Positions 8,408-18,288 of a stretch of 64,000 nt of DNA are shown here, piece after piece. This stretch comes from CAYMZZ01 sp046297935. GTDB taxonomy: Bacteria; Bacteroidota; Bacteroidia; Chitinophagales; Chitinophagaceae. The position numbers and the translations under genes were made by a program. The first letter of the stretch is position 1; each line of letters opens with the position of its first letter. The stretch spans positions 124,001 to 188,000 of the forward strand of contig JBKBHA010000003.1 of NCBI GenBank assembly GCA_046297935.1, in the 5' to 3' direction. Below the pieces are notes generated by a model, which was given only the letters and a program-made list of their open reading frames with translations, searched no databases and was not told the DNA's origin.

Positions 8408-10255
8408 TTAATACCCACGCTCGTTTCTACCCTCCATATAATTCATAAACGCACGGTTCACCACACGGTTGCCGCCGGGCGTAGGATAGTCACCGGTAAA
8501 ATACCAGTCACCCAGATTGCTGGGGCAGGATTTATGCAGGTTCTCGATGCTTTGAAAGATAACTTTTACGGGAATATCGAGACCCTCGGGTGTGATTAAC
8601 TGCGCCACTTTTGCCGAAATTTCTTCCGCGGTAAATGGAGCATAAAGTCGCTTCACAATATTTTCCGCGTGCAACTGATCCGCTGCCTGTAGTCGATAAC
8701 ATTCCTGCAACCACTCGTTGAGCAGGTGACCCCTGCCGCTTTCCTGCAACAGTTTTACAGCTGCATTAAAGGCAACAAAATCGCCCATCTTGCTCATGTC
8801 AATGCCATAACAGTCGGGATAACGGATCTGAGGTGATGAAGAAAGCACAATAATCTGCTTCGGCTTCAGACGCGATAGCATTCGAACAATGCTTTCGCGC
8901 AGAGTGGTACCCCGTACGATAGAGTCATCAATTACCACCAGGCTGTCTTCATTGGGCCTCACAGTTCCGTAAGTGATATCATAAACGTGTTGCACCATCT
9001 CATTCCGGCTGCTGTCTTCCGTTATAAAGGTGCGCATCTTCACATCCTTAATCGCAATTTTTTCAATCCGGATTCTGCGGCTGATCAGTTCTTCCAGTTG
9101 CACCGGATCAATCTGATTACCCCAGCTCAGAATTCTTTCCAGCTTGATCTTGGCCAGATAATCTTCCATTCCTTTCACCAGTCCGTAAAAAGCTACTTCG
9201 GCCGTGTTGGGTATAAAAGAAAAAATAGTATTCTTCAGATCGTGGTCTATTGCTTTCAACACCTGCTCGCTAAGGTTATACCCGAGCGCATTACGCTCCC
9301 GATAAATTTTCTCGTCGCTCCCGCGGCTAAAGTAGATGCGTTCAAAGCTACAGGCCTTTCTTTCCTTGGGTTCCAGTATCTGACTAAATTCAATCTGACC
9401 ATCCTCGTCCACAATCAGTGCCTGGCCAGGCATCAGTTCCTTCACCTCGTTTTCGCCTACATTGAAAGTGGTTCGAATAGCGGCACGTTCCGATGCTGCC
9501 ACCACCACTTCATCGTTGACATAATAGTAGGAAGGACGAATACCGTGAGCATCACGAAACACGAAACCAATACCATTTCCGGTGAATCCACCCACATGAA
9601 ATCCGCCGTCAAAAGTGGGAAGGGTGGCGCGCAACACATTCTTGATATCAAGCTTGCCTGGGGTGCGCTCATCCTCTTCACAAAGATTTTTATGCATCAG
9701 TTCAATCATCGCCGCCAGGTCGCTGAAACGCATATTTTCATTCGGCTCGCGACCTACCATCTTAAACAGCTCATCGGTATTGACGATGTTGAAATTGCCA
9801 GCCAGCGCCAGATTGCGCGCAGGTATGGTATCGCGATTGATAAAGGGATGGCAGTATTCCAGTTTATTCTTTCCTTGCGTTCCGTAACGCAAATGGCCAA
9901 GTAATACTTCACCCAGAAAATTCACATGACCCTTCATCAGGCCGGGGTGATTTCGAATGTTGGGATGGTAGCGCTCCAGTTCCTCAATTTCCTGACCCAC
10001 CTGCTGGAAGATATCCGCAATGGCCTGAGGTGCGTTGCTGCGTTTGCGATTCATGAATGGATATCCGGGCTCCACATTCAACTTCAAACTGGCGATGCCT
10101 GCTCCATCCTGCCCGCGGTTATGCTGCTTTTCCATCAACAGGTAGAGTTTGTTCAGGCCCCAAAGAACCGTTCCATAACGCTGCTGGAAATAAGAAAATG
10201 GCTTTCGAAGCCGGATGAATGCCAGGCCGCATTCGTGCTTGATCGGATCACTCAT
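8408..10255 (-). CDS. purF: Amidophosphoribosyltransferase (long Bacteroidota-type PurF)
   Basis: This 615-residue enzyme makes phosphoribosylamine from PRPP and glutamine, the first step of purine synthesis. The N-terminal class II amidotransferase domain has its nucleophile at C9 (MSDPIKHECGLAF), which implies removal of eight residues, followed by the segment NRGQDGAGIAS and HLRYGTQGK. The phosphoribosyltransferase domain has the PRPP loop VVIDDSIVRGTTLRE. It is longer than E. coli PurF (about 505 aa), with extra sequence in the amidotransferase part and at the C-terminus. The start at 10255 places the cysteine correctly and is preceded by a promoter element. Confidence 0.92.
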   Translation of the reverse strand: MSDPIKHECGLAFIRLRKPFSYFQQRYGTVLWGLNKLYLLMEKQHNRGQDGAGIASLKLNVEPGYPFMNRKRSNAPQAIADIFQQVGQEIEELERYHPNIRNHPGLMKGHVNFLGEVLLGHLRYGTQGKNKLEYCHPFINRDTIPARNLALAGNFNIVNTDELFKMVGREPNENMRFSDLAAMIELMHKNLCEEDERTPGKLDIKNVLRATLPTFDGGFHVGGFTGNGIGFVFRDAHGIRPSYYYVNDEVVVAASERAAIRTTFNVGENEVKELMPGQALIVDEDGQIEFSQILEPKERKACSFERIYFSRGSDEKIYRERNALGYNLSEQVLKAIDHDLKNTIFSFIPNTAEVAFYGLVKGMEDYLAKIKLERILSWGNQIDPVQLEELISRRIRIEKIAIKDVKMRTFITEDSSRNEMVQHVYDITYGTVRPNEDSLVVIDDSIVRGTTLRESIVRMLSRLKPKQIIVLSSSPQIRYPDCYGIDMSKMGDFVAFNAAVKLLQESGRGHLLNEWLQECYRLQAADQLHAENIVKRLYAPFTAEEISAKVAQLITPEGLDIPVKVIFQSIENLHKSCPSNLGDWYFTGDYPTPGGNRVVNRAFMNYMEGRNERGY

Positions 10256-10276
10256 GAGGGAATATTGCGGAAAGGC

Positions 10277-10285
10277 GCAAAGGTA
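10277..10285 (-). promoter_or_regulatory. purF promoter element TACCTTTGC
   Basis: On the reverse strand TACCTTTGC matches TAnnTTTG and lies 21 bp upstream of the purF ATG at 10255. Confidence 0.6.
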
Positions 10286-10404
10286 CGATGATAAAGTGGC
10301 AATGTGAAACCTGCCTGCCGGAAGATGGGTAGGATAACGCTGAATTTGAAAAATTGGCAATTCGACAATTAGCTGATAGTCAGACCGCGAGGCTTTCCGT
10401 CCAC

Positions 10405-11793
10405 CTAAAACGCCGCTTTCCCGTCCTTAATCGCATACTGGGCCATGGCCGGACAGGTACCCTGTGTATCGTTGTCGATCATGATATAATAGCTCGACAT
10501 TTTATCAATCAACCAGCTCTGAAGCGTTTTGCGTTTCTTTTCCTCCAATGCCGCATTCGCGATCTTGCTGTAGTCGTCGCGCAGGTTCATAATGTGAGGC
10601 TCTGAGCGCGACTTCAGGTAAACCAGTCTCACCCCTTTCTTGCCCTGCTCGTTGGTGAAAGTGACCGGAGCAGATATGTCGCCCACTTTCAGGTTTCGCA
10701 GTACACCCACTGTTTCATTGTCGAGCTGGTCAATGCTAAGGTCAAATTGCCCCTCGCTGTTTTGAAGATACGGTCCGTTAAAGCGGCCGTCATCTTCTGT
10801 GTACTTTTTTGCCGCCTCATTAAAAGTTAAATGACCAGCAGTAATGTTTAACCTGATCGAATCGAGTCGGCGTTGCAAGGCCAATAAATCGGCTTCCGTA
10901 GTGGGAGGAATGCGGAGTATGATTCGCAGCTCGGCCTCATCGCCAATACGCCTTTCCATTTTAATTAAAAAAAATCCGCCCTTTTCTGATTTTACAGGTG
11001 CAGAAATTTGCCCTTCTTTCAAACGAAAAGCGGCAGAAAGAAAGGAGCTACCCCAGCTATTGTCATTGCGATTAACCTGTATAAATCCGCCTCTAACTTT
11101 GGTATTCATATCTTCCGAAAATCGAGTCGACAGCTGCTCAAAGCTTGCTACCCCTGATTCGATCTGCTTTCTGAAATTATTCAACTCCGCTGAGATATAG
11201 TTCTCCATTTCACGGGAAGGTTGCGGGTACATTACAATCTGACCAATTTCAAATCTTGATTCAATTAACGGAAGCTCTGTATTGGATATTTTTTCAAAAT
11301 AAGTCAGAACTTCAGCTGGCGAAATAGAAATGCGGTTTAGAATCTTGTATTGCATGTTTTCCGCCAGTTTCTGTTCGCGAACTGATTCCCGCGCATCGTC
11401 TTTTATTTGATAAATTGACTTTCCGGCATATTGCTCCAACTGTTCTTTACCGCCCAGCAGTTTGACGAAATAACGAATTTTCTGATCCAGTAAAGCTTCC
11501 ACCTCCTCCTCAGCTACCACCAGGGAATCCTTTTGCGCCTGCAACATCAATACCTTAGATATCACCGCTTGATCCAATAGTGCACAATATGCCTCATCAG
11601 GTACTGGCTGGCCTTGCCGCTTCGCATCATTGATGGCATTTTCAATGTCCGACTGAAGGATAATCTGATCGCCAACCATTCCTGCGATCTTGTCAACGAC
11701 AACGGGTTTTTGCCGGGCATAAAGGGGGCTTAAACTGCTGGTTAGAAAAACTACCAGAAGCCCCACTCGAATAAGAGTGGCTAGCAAAGACAT
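10405..11793 (-). CDS. SurA-like periplasmic foldase/peptidyl-prolyl isomerase, copy 1
   Basis: This 462-residue protein has a signal peptide (MSLLATLIRVGLLVVFLTSS...YA) and a SurA N-terminal chaperone region (VDKIAGMVGDQIILQSDIE). Two parvulin-type domains follow at about 175-275 and 290-385. It should help fold outer-membrane proteins in the periplasm. It is a paralogue of the gene at 11911 and ends in a 109-residue stretch differing at only three positions from that copy, whereas the rest is clearly more diverged. The 117-bp gap to the upstream copy suggests joint or closely linked expression. Confidence 0.88.
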   Translation of the reverse strand: MSLLATLIRVGLLVVFLTSSLSPLYARQKPVVVDKIAGMVGDQIILQSDIENAINDAKRQGQPVPDEAYCALLDQAVISKVLMLQAQKDSLVVAEEEVEALLDQKIRYFVKLLGGKEQLEQYAGKSIYQIKDDARESVREQKLAENMQYKILNRISISPAEVLTYFEKISNTELPLIESRFEIGQIVMYPQPSREMENYISAELNNFRKQIESGVASFEQLSTRFSEDMNTKVRGGFIQVNRNDNSWGSSFLSAAFRLKEGQISAPVKSEKGGFFLIKMERRIGDEAELRIILRIPPTTEADLLALQRRLDSIRLNITAGHLTFNEAAKKYTEDDGRFNGPYLQNSEGQFDLSIDQLDNETVGVLRNLKVGDISAPVTFTNEQGKKGVRLVYLKSRSEPHIMNLRDDYSKIANAALEEKKRKTLQSWLIDKMSSYYIMIDNDTQGTCPAMAQYAIKDGKAAF

Positions 11794-11910
11794 ATTAAGT
11801 AAAGTTATTTACGCAATCGATGAACACGGCGGTACTCAGATTCTATGCTACTTGTACTAGCATTAAATTGAGAATAATAACTGACTTCGAAAGCCTGTAC
11901 GCGCCTCACT

Positions 11911-13293
11911 TTAAAACGCCGCTTTCCCGTCCTTACTCGCATACTGAGCCATGGCCGGACAGGTACCCTGTGTATCGTTGTCGATCATGATATAATAGCT
12001 CGACATTTTATCAATCAACCAGCTCTGAAGCGTCTTGCGCTTCTTTTCCTCCAATGCTGCATTCGCAATCTTGCTGTAATCGTCGCGCAGGTTCATAATG
12101 TGAGGCTCTGAGCGCGACTTCAGATAAACCAGTCTTACGCCTTTTTTACCCTGCTCGTTGGTATAGGTCACAGGAGCTGATATTTCGCCCACTTTCAGGT
12201 TTCGCAGTACACCCACTGTTTCATTGTCGAGCTGATCAATAGTGATATAGGTCGACCCATCACGATTCAGGAAAAATGGCCCTGAAAATTTCGCCTGTTC
12301 ATCTTCTGTATATCGGCTGGCTGCATCGTTGAATGTCATGTTGCCTGCCAAAATCTTGGATTTAATACTGTCGAGACGTGCTTTTGCTGCATTGATCTCT
12401 GTTTCTGTAACCGGAGGTATACGCAGGATCATTCGAACGTCGGCGTCGTCGCCGCGGCGTTGCTCCATTTTGATCAGGAAAAATCCAAAGCGATCCGATT
12501 TTACCGGAGCCGATATTTCACCATTCTTCAAACGGAAGGCGGTAGAAAGAAATACCGGATCCCAACTTTTTTCGTTTCGGTTGATCTGGTAAAATCCGCC
12601 GCGTTCCTTACTGCCCGGGTCTTCCGAAAAACGCTGAGCCATTTGTTCAAAAGTGGCGGCCTTGTTTTCAATCTGCTTCTTGTAGTTGTTCATTTCGCCA
12701 ATTATATAGCTCTCAAAATCACGTGAGGCTTTTGGCAATAAAACAATCTGACCTACTTCCAGCTCGGATTCAAAATAAGGGAGGCTGTCCTTGGGAATTT
12801 TTTCAAAATAAGCTTTCACTTCGGCCGGCGTAATTTTTACACCACTTACAATTTTTTGCTGCATGGCATCGGCCAGCTTACGCTCCCGAACTGATTCACG
12901 GGCATCATCTTTGATCTGGTAAATTGTTTTGCCGGCGTAATCTTCCAGTGCCTGCTGGCTTCCAACTTCGCGTATGAAGTAGCGTATACGCTGATCAAGC
13001 TCCGCTTCCACCTCTTCATCTGTTACGGGCAGCGAATCTTTTTCAGCCTGAAGCATCATCACCTTCGATACCACGGCCTGATCCATCAGCATGCAAAATG
13101 CATTTTCAGGAACTGGCTGGCCCTGACGCTTCGCGTCATCTATTGAGTTCTTAATATCCGACTGAAGTATGACACGGTCGCCCACCACAGCCACGATCTT
13201 ATCGGCGACAACCTTTTTTACCTGGGCTTCCACCAGTTGACCTGATGCCAACACCAGCATCAACGCTACAGTAATCCGTTTCAGGAGTTTCAT
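11911..13293 (-). CDS. SurA-like periplasmic foldase/peptidyl-prolyl isomerase, copy 2
   Basis: This 460-residue protein has a signal peptide (MKLLKRITVALMLVLASGQLVEAQ), the SurA N-terminal region (VADKIVAVVGDRVILQSDI) and two parvulin-like domains. The start at 13293 is chosen because the signal peptide begins there. It lies downstream of infB behind a strong hairpin. Keeping two SurA-like proteins next to each other suggests divided client sets or dosage, but which is the main foldase cannot be told from sequence. Confidence 0.88.
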   Translation of the reverse strand: MKLLKRITVALMLVLASGQLVEAQVKKVVADKIVAVVGDRVILQSDIKNSIDDAKRQGQPVPENAFCMLMDQAVVSKVMMLQAEKDSLPVTDEEVEAELDQRIRYFIREVGSQQALEDYAGKTIYQIKDDARESVRERKLADAMQQKIVSGVKITPAEVKAYFEKIPKDSLPYFESELEVGQIVLLPKASRDFESYIIGEMNNYKKQIENKAATFEQMAQRFSEDPGSKERGGFYQINRNEKSWDPVFLSTAFRLKNGEISAPVKSDRFGFFLIKMEQRRGDDADVRMILRIPPVTETEINAAKARLDSIKSKILAGNMTFNDAASRYTEDEQAKFSGPFFLNRDGSTYITIDQLDNETVGVLRNLKVGEISAPVTYTNEQGKKGVRLVYLKSRSEPHIMNLRDDYSKIANAALEEKKRKTLQSWLIDKMSSYYIMIDNDTQGTCPAMAQYASKDGKAAF

Positions 13294-13357
13294 GAGATTA
13301 AAAGTATAATTCGCTTTTAAGCAATGGGGCAAAAGAGAGCAGCTTTAACATTTTTTT

Positions 13358-13391
13358 GATGTAGCAGCCACCTGAAGGTGGCTGCTACATC
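13358..13391. terminator. Strong hairpin between infB and the surA pair
   Basis: There is a 15-bp perfect stem (GATGTAGCAGCCACC, 13358-13372, with 13377-13391) and a 4-nt loop. A T7 run lies on the low-coordinate side of the forward strand. On the reverse strand, where the genes lie, it is not followed by a T run, so it could be a terminator aided by another factor, a 3'-end stabiliser or a processing site. Confidence 0.6.
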
Positions 13392-13420
13392 TTATTAAAC
13401 CTGGCTATATGGGCTTTCAG

Positions 13421-16258
13421 TTAAAGGGTCCGCTTGATTTCTTCCACTTCGTAAGCTTCCACTATATCGCCCACTTTGATATCTGAATAGTTTTTGAGGG
13501 TCAAACCACACTCCATACCTGCCTGTACATCCTTGGCATCATCTTTAAATCGCTTCAGCGATCCCAGTTCAGCTACGGCACCCTCACCAACAGGATACAC
13601 CACAATACCGTCGCGGATCAGGCGCACTTTCGAGTCGCGTTTAATTTTACCGTCCCGTACATAACAACCGGCCACAGTAGCTTTGTCAAACTTGAACACT
13701 TCGCGCACTTCCACATTGGCCACAATTTTCTCCTGCACCTTGGGCTCCAACATCCCTTCCATCGCACTCCTGATTTCATCGATAGCAGTATAGATGATCG
13801 AGTAGAGTTTGATTTCCACGCCTTCGTTTTCGGCCATCCTGCTGGCCTGGCTCGAAGGACGTACGTTAAAGCCGATAATTACGGCATCGGAAGCAGCAGC
13901 CAGCACCACATCACCTTCCGAAATCTGACCCACACCTTTCAGCAGCACACGTACCGCAATTTCTTCGGTCGACAACTTCTGCAGTGAATCGCTCAGCGCT
14001 TCTACTGAACCGTCCACATCACCTTTGATGATCACGTTCAGCTCCTTGAAGTTACCCAGGGCCAGTCGACGTCCAATTTCATCGAGGGTAATATGCTTCT
14101 TCGCACGCATTCCCTGTTCGCGAAGTATCTGTGCACGACGGTTAGCAATTTCTTTCGCCTCTGATTCTTCGCTATACACTTTGAATTTTTCACCCGCTTG
14201 CGGCGCACCATTCAGACCCAGAATTACCGCTGGTGCCGAAGGACCTGCCGCATCTTCACGCTTGTTACGCTCGTTGAACATCGCCTTTACGCGACCATAA
14301 TATTGCCCGCTCACCACCACGTCACCGGGATGCAGCGTACCATTTTCCACCAGCAGCGTGGCCACATACCCCCGTCCTTTATCCAGAGTGGCTTCAATGA
14401 TCGTACCTCCGGCTTCGCGGTTGGGATTGGCTTTCAATTCAAGCAATTCTGCTTCCAGCAGAATTTTTTCAAGCAGCTTATCTACGTTCAGGCCCGACTT
14501 GGCCGCAATTTCCTGACTTTGGAATTTACCACCCCATTCTTCCACCAACAGATTCATTTGCGAAAGCTGTTCATAGATCTTTTGAGGGTTAGCGCCATCT
14601 TTATCAATCTTGTTGATCGCAAAAATCATCGGTACACCGGCAGCCTGTGCGTGACTGATTGCTTCACGTGTTTGAGGCATTACGGCATCGTCGGCCGCAA
14701 TTACAATCACCGCAATATCGGTAACCTTGGCTCCGCGGGCCCTCATGGCCGTAAACGCTTCGTGACCGGGTGTGTCGAGGAAAGTAATTTCTTTTCCATT
14801 CGGCAGACTTACCTGGTACGCACCAATGTGCTGCGTGATACCACCAGCTTCACCAGCTACCACATTTGCACTGCGGATATAGTCGAGCAACGATGTTTTA
14901 CCGTGGTCTACGTGACCCATTATGGTTACAATAGGAGAGCGTGGTTCAAGTTCTTCATCATTATCTACTTCCTCTTCCTCCTCCATTTCCATTTGCTTCT
15001 CCATGTCGATAAACTCTACATCGAAGCCAAACTCACTCGCCACCAGCTCGATTACTTCGGCATCAAGACGCTGGTTGATCGACACCATTATACCCAGGCT
15101 CATACATTTGCTGATCACTTCAGCAAAACTTACATCCATCAGGCTGGCCAGTTCTGCCACACTAATGAACTCTGTAACCTGCAGCTTGTTGTCTTCGCCA
15201 TCTTCGCCCATCGCTTCGGCCATTTCCTGGCGCTTTTCGCGACGCAGGCGGGCTTTCAGTCCCTTGCCTTTGCCTCCACCACCAGACAGCTTGGCCTGGG
15301 TTTCCTGTATTTTCCGTTGAATCTCTTTTTCGTCGATCAGCTTCTCTTCCCTGCGAACCATGCCACCACGTCCTCCGGGACGCGCTCCCGGACGGTTGCC
15401 ACCCTGTTGCGGCCCGCGTCCACCCTGGCCTGGTCCGCCGGGACCTGAGCGACCACGGTTCTGACCCAGATCAGGACGCGCATCCTTTTTCTCAATAGGA
15501 ATACGCTTGCGTTTACGCTTCTCATCTTTCTTCGGACGCGTATCATTGTCTACCGGCAAATCAATTTTGCCCAGAATTTTGGGGCCTTCAATTTTTTCTG
15601 CACGGATATTCTCAATTACAGGCGGTGCTTCGTCTTCTGTTGCCGCCGGTGCTTCAGCTACCGGTTCGGGTTCAACTGTCGGAGCAGGCTCTTCAGCAAC
15701 CGGCTGTTCTGTCTTTTTGCGTGGTTTCTTTTCTTCTAACGGCTCCGGCGCAGGCTCTTCCGATTTCTTTTTAATCGTTTTGCGCGGACGGGTCGATGAA
15801 TCGATAGCCGACAAATCGATCTTGTCTACCACTTTGGGAACAGCAATCTCTGGTGTTTCCACTTTCACCACCTCTTCTTCCTTCTTAGGTGCCGGCGGTT
15901 CCGGTACTTCTTCCACCACAGCCGGCTTCTCTTCCACCGGTGCTGGTTCTTCTTTTTTCGGCGCTGCTTTTTTCTCGTCTTTATCCTTACGGAACAGCAC
16001 TTCTTCGTCTTCCTTCTTCTTCTTGGCCTCTGTAGACGCGCCCTTCGGCAAATCTACCAGGTCACTCTTCAGCTTCGCAGCCTTGTCGCTTTGAAATTCA
16101 TGCTGTAAAGCCCGGTACATATCTTCCGTGAGCTTGGACGTAGGCTTTAGATCATCTTTAGAAAAGCCTTTCCCAATCAGGAAATCGATTAAGGTATCCT
16201 GGCCAACATTGAATTCCTTGGCGGCTGCCAAAAGTCTGGGAAGTTTTAATTCTGCCAT
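13421..16258 (-). CDS. infB: Translation initiation factor IF-2
   Basis: This 945-residue GTPase places initiator tRNA on the ribosome. A short IF2_N-like domain (about 1-55) is followed by a long, low-complexity, charged linker rich in Pro, Glu, Lys and Arg/Gly (about 60-330). Another IF2_N-like segment follows, and the G domain has G1 GHVDHGKT at about 447-454, DTPGHEAF and NKIDKDGA. Domains II, III and the C-terminal tRNA-binding domain follow. It is last in the rimP-nusA-infB order, 137 bp after nusA. Confidence 0.97.
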   Translation of the reverse strand: MAELKLPRLLAAAKEFNVGQDTLIDFLIGKGFSKDDLKPTSKLTEDMYRALQHEFQSDKAAKLKSDLVDLPKGASTEAKKKKEDEEVLFRKDKDEKKAAPKKEEPAPVEEKPAVVEEVPEPPAPKKEEEVVKVETPEIAVPKVVDKIDLSAIDSSTRPRKTIKKKSEEPAPEPLEEKKPRKKTEQPVAEEPAPTVEPEPVAEAPAATEDEAPPVIENIRAEKIEGPKILGKIDLPVDNDTRPKKDEKRKRKRIPIEKKDARPDLGQNRGRSGPGGPGQGGRGPQQGGNRPGARPGGRGGMVRREEKLIDEKEIQRKIQETQAKLSGGGGKGKGLKARLRREKRQEMAEAMGEDGEDNKLQVTEFISVAELASLMDVSFAEVISKCMSLGIMVSINQRLDAEVIELVASEFGFDVEFIDMEKQMEMEEEEEVDNDEELEPRSPIVTIMGHVDHGKTSLLDYIRSANVVAGEAGGITQHIGAYQVSLPNGKEITFLDTPGHEAFTAMRARGAKVTDIAVIVIAADDAVMPQTREAISHAQAAGVPMIFAINKIDKDGANPQKIYEQLSQMNLLVEEWGGKFQSQEIAAKSGLNVDKLLEKILLEAELLELKANPNREAGGTIIEATLDKGRGYVATLLVENGTLHPGDVVVSGQYYGRVKAMFNERNKREDAAGPSAPAVILGLNGAPQAGEKFKVYSEESEAKEIANRRAQILREQGMRAKKHITLDEIGRRLALGNFKELNVIIKGDVDGSVEALSDSLQKLSTEEIAVRVLLKGVGQISEGDVVLAAASDAVIIGFNVRPSSQASRMAENEGVEIKLYSIIYTAIDEIRSAMEGMLEPKVQEKIVANVEVREVFKFDKATVAGCYVRDGKIKRDSKVRLIRDGIVVYPVGEGAVAELGSLKRFKDDAKDVQAGMECGLTLKNYSDIKVGDIVEAYEVEEIKRTL

Positions 16259-16395
16259 TAATCTCGTTTAATATTTCAGTTTGCTATGTACTTTCCCTTC
16301 GGCGAAATTAGCACTATCCGAGTGCCTCCCACCAAATGTTCTTAATTACCTGTCCCGAATTGCCGACATTCGTCATCTGACCAGAGCCTGCTGCC

Positions 16396-17640
16396 TTACT
16401 CCTTTTCGAATTCTTCTGCCAGCACCTTTCTCACTTCGTCAATCGTCTCTTTCTCCAGGTCGGTACGGCGTTCCAGTTCCTCGGCGGTCAGGTTCAGTAC
16501 GCTGCGGGCAGTATCACAACCCACGCGCTTCAGTTCGTCAATCACCCACGTTTCAATTTCATCGCTGAACTCTTCCAGATCGATATCAAATTCTTCTTCT
16601 TCTTCCGTATCGCGATAAACGTCAATTTCAAAGCCGGTGAGTTCGCAGGCCAGTTTAATATTTACGCCTCTGCGACCGATGGCCAGTGATACCTGGTCGG
16701 GTTTCAGGTATACACTCGCATGTTTATTATCATTGTCCAGCTCCATGCTGGTGATTTTTGCCGGCGTCAGCGACCGCTGAATCAGCAGTTGAATATTGCT
16801 GGTCCAGTTGATGACGTCGATATTTTCATTTTTCAGTTCGCGCACAATACCGTGAATCCGGCTTCCTTTCATACCCACGCAGGCACCTACCGGGTCAATC
16901 CGGTCGTCGTAGGATTCTACGGCCACTTTAGCCCGCTCACCCGGATCGCGTACGATTTTCTTAATTACAATCAGGCCGTCAAAAATCTCAGGTACTTCGA
17001 TCTCCAGCAGCTTGGCCAGAAACTCAGGTGAAGTGCGCGAAAGAATGATCACCGGATTATTATTTTTCATGTCCACCTTCTTCACTACGGCACGAATGTT
17101 TTCGCCTTTCTTGAAGTAGTCCTGAGGGATCTGCTCACTTTTGGGAAGGATCAGTTCGTTACCTTCTTCATCGATCAGCAAAATCTCTTTTTTCCAAACC
17201 TGGTAAACTTCGGCGCTGATAATTTCACCTACACGGTCACCATATTTTTTAGCCAGCACATTTTTTTTCAGGTCGCTGATCCGGCTGGCCAGCGTTTGCT
17301 TGGCAGCCAGAATGGCCCGACGACCGAAATCGTATAAATCAATTTCTTCAAACAATTCTTCACCCACTTCAAAGTCGGGCTCAATTTTGACCGCATCTGT
17401 GTAAGCCACCTGCGCCAGGGGATCTTCCACCTGGCCATCTTCTACAATCATGCGGTGACGAATAATCTCCAGGTCGCCCTTTTCAGCGTTTACGATGACA
17501 TCAAAGTTTTCATCGCTGCCGAATTTTTTCCGCAGCAGAGTTTTGAAAACGTCTTCCACCACTTTCATCATCGTGGGGCGATCGATGTTCTCGGCATCCT
17601 TAAACTCCTGGAATGCTTCGATCAAATTGATACTTGCCAT
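16396..17640 (-). CDS. nusA: Transcription termination/antitermination factor NusA
   Basis: This 414-residue protein binds RNA polymerase and nascent RNA. It has the NusA N-terminal domain (about 1-130), an S1 domain (about 135-200) and two KH domains (about 230-345, including ACVGMKGSRIHGIVREL and LAIGRRGVNIKLACELTG). It ends with a short acidic helix-hairpin tail. It lacks the two long C-terminal acidic repeats of the E. coli protein, as is usual outside Gammaproteobacteria. The gene lies 120 bp downstream of rimP. Confidence 0.97.
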   Translation of the reverse strand: MASINLIEAFQEFKDAENIDRPTMMKVVEDVFKTLLRKKFGSDENFDVIVNAEKGDLEIIRHRMIVEDGQVEDPLAQVAYTDAVKIEPDFEVGEELFEEIDLYDFGRRAILAAKQTLASRISDLKKNVLAKKYGDRVGEIISAEVYQVWKKEILLIDEEGNELILPKSEQIPQDYFKKGENIRAVVKKVDMKNNNPVIILSRTSPEFLAKLLEIEVPEIFDGLIVIKKIVRDPGERAKVAVESYDDRIDPVGACVGMKGSRIHGIVRELKNENIDVINWTSNIQLLIQRSLTPAKITSMELDNDNKHASVYLKPDQVSLAIGRRGVNIKLACELTGFEIDVYRDTEEEEEFDIDLEEFSDEIETWVIDELKRVGCDTARSVLNLTAEELERRTDLEKETIDEVRKVLAEEFEKE

Positions 17641-17760
17641 AACTCTTGGTTTGAGGTCGGAGTTCGGTGGTCGGTCTGAACGACTCCTGTATCCGGAATG
17701 TTGATTGACTTTTTGTTACTGAATCTTTATTGTTTTTAGCCCCCGACATGCGGGAACGTG

Positions 17761-18225
17761 TTAAAATTTCACCTGAATTTTCGTGCTGCGTACCTGCTCC
17801 ATCAAAATCTCCTTCTGCAAAACTTCTTTCTTCTTGCCTTTTCCTTTTTCCTGCTCCAACAGCAATCGCTGGTCATTCGAATCCAACAGTTTGCCCTCTT
17901 CCCGGGTACCATCTACCAGCACCACTTCTACAAAGCGACCGAGATTCTTGCGGTACTGGCGGGGCAATTTCAGTGGCTCATCCAGGCCGGGCGACGATAA
18001 TTCGAGTGAAAAATCGCCGTCAGGAAAAAGTCCGCTCTCTTCTAAGTCCTTGTAAAGCTTACGATTATACTGAATCAAGCGGTCTACATTAATGCCCTGG
18101 TCGGCATCCAGAAAGACCTTTACATTGTTGGTGGGCTTAATCCGTATTTCAACCAGAAATACATCCGGATCAGTCTCAATCAGCGCATTCACCTTTTGTT
18201 CCAGTACAGGCAGTACAGCGTCCAT
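17761..18225 (-). CDS. rimP: Ribosome maturation factor RimP
   Basis: This 154-residue protein is needed for 30S subunit maturation. It shows the N-terminal alpha/beta domain with LFPDGDFSLELSSPGLDEPL and PRQYRKNLGRFVEV, where the SSPGLDEPL motif is the family hallmark, and a C-terminal SH3-like part. It is the first gene of the rimP-nusA-infB operon. A promoter element and an intrinsic-terminator-like hairpin precede it. Confidence 0.95.
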   Translation of the reverse strand: MDAVLPVLEQKVNALIETDPDVFLVEIRIKPTNNVKVFLDADQGINVDRLIQYNRKLYKDLEESGLFPDGDFSLELSSPGLDEPLKLPRQYRKNLGRFVEVVLVDGTREEGKLLDSNDQRLLLEQEKGKGKKKEVLQKEILMEQVRSTKIQVKF

Positions 18226-18233
18226 AGTCAGTT

Positions 18234-18272
18234 TAGAAAAAAGAAGAAGGGAACGGTCTTCGTTCCCTTCTT
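18234..18272 (-). terminator. Terminator-like hairpin in the rimP leader (possible attenuator)
   Basis: On the reverse strand a 12-bp perfect stem (AAGAAGGGAACG, loop of 5, partner arm) at 18244-18272 is followed by CTTTTTTC. It lies between the promoter element at 18289 and the rimP ATG at 18225. No gene ends upstream on this strand, so it reads as a leader terminator rather than the end of another unit. Confidence 0.75.
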
Positions 18273-18288
18273 ACTTTCTATTTCCGGT

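Noticed and set aside
8987..9904. 305-codon open frame on the forward strand opposite purF
   Set aside because: It lies wholly antisense to a clear PurF and encodes no recognisable domain, so it is a shadow of the strong codon bias of purF.
14198..15448. 416-codon open frame opposite infB
   Set aside because: It is antisense to the IF-2 G domain and linker, with His/Arg-rich composition typical of a reverse shadow frame.
15507..16094. 195-codon Ser/Gly-rich frame opposite infB
   Set aside because: It arises from the charged low-complexity linker of IF-2 read backwards. There is no start signal or conserved feature.
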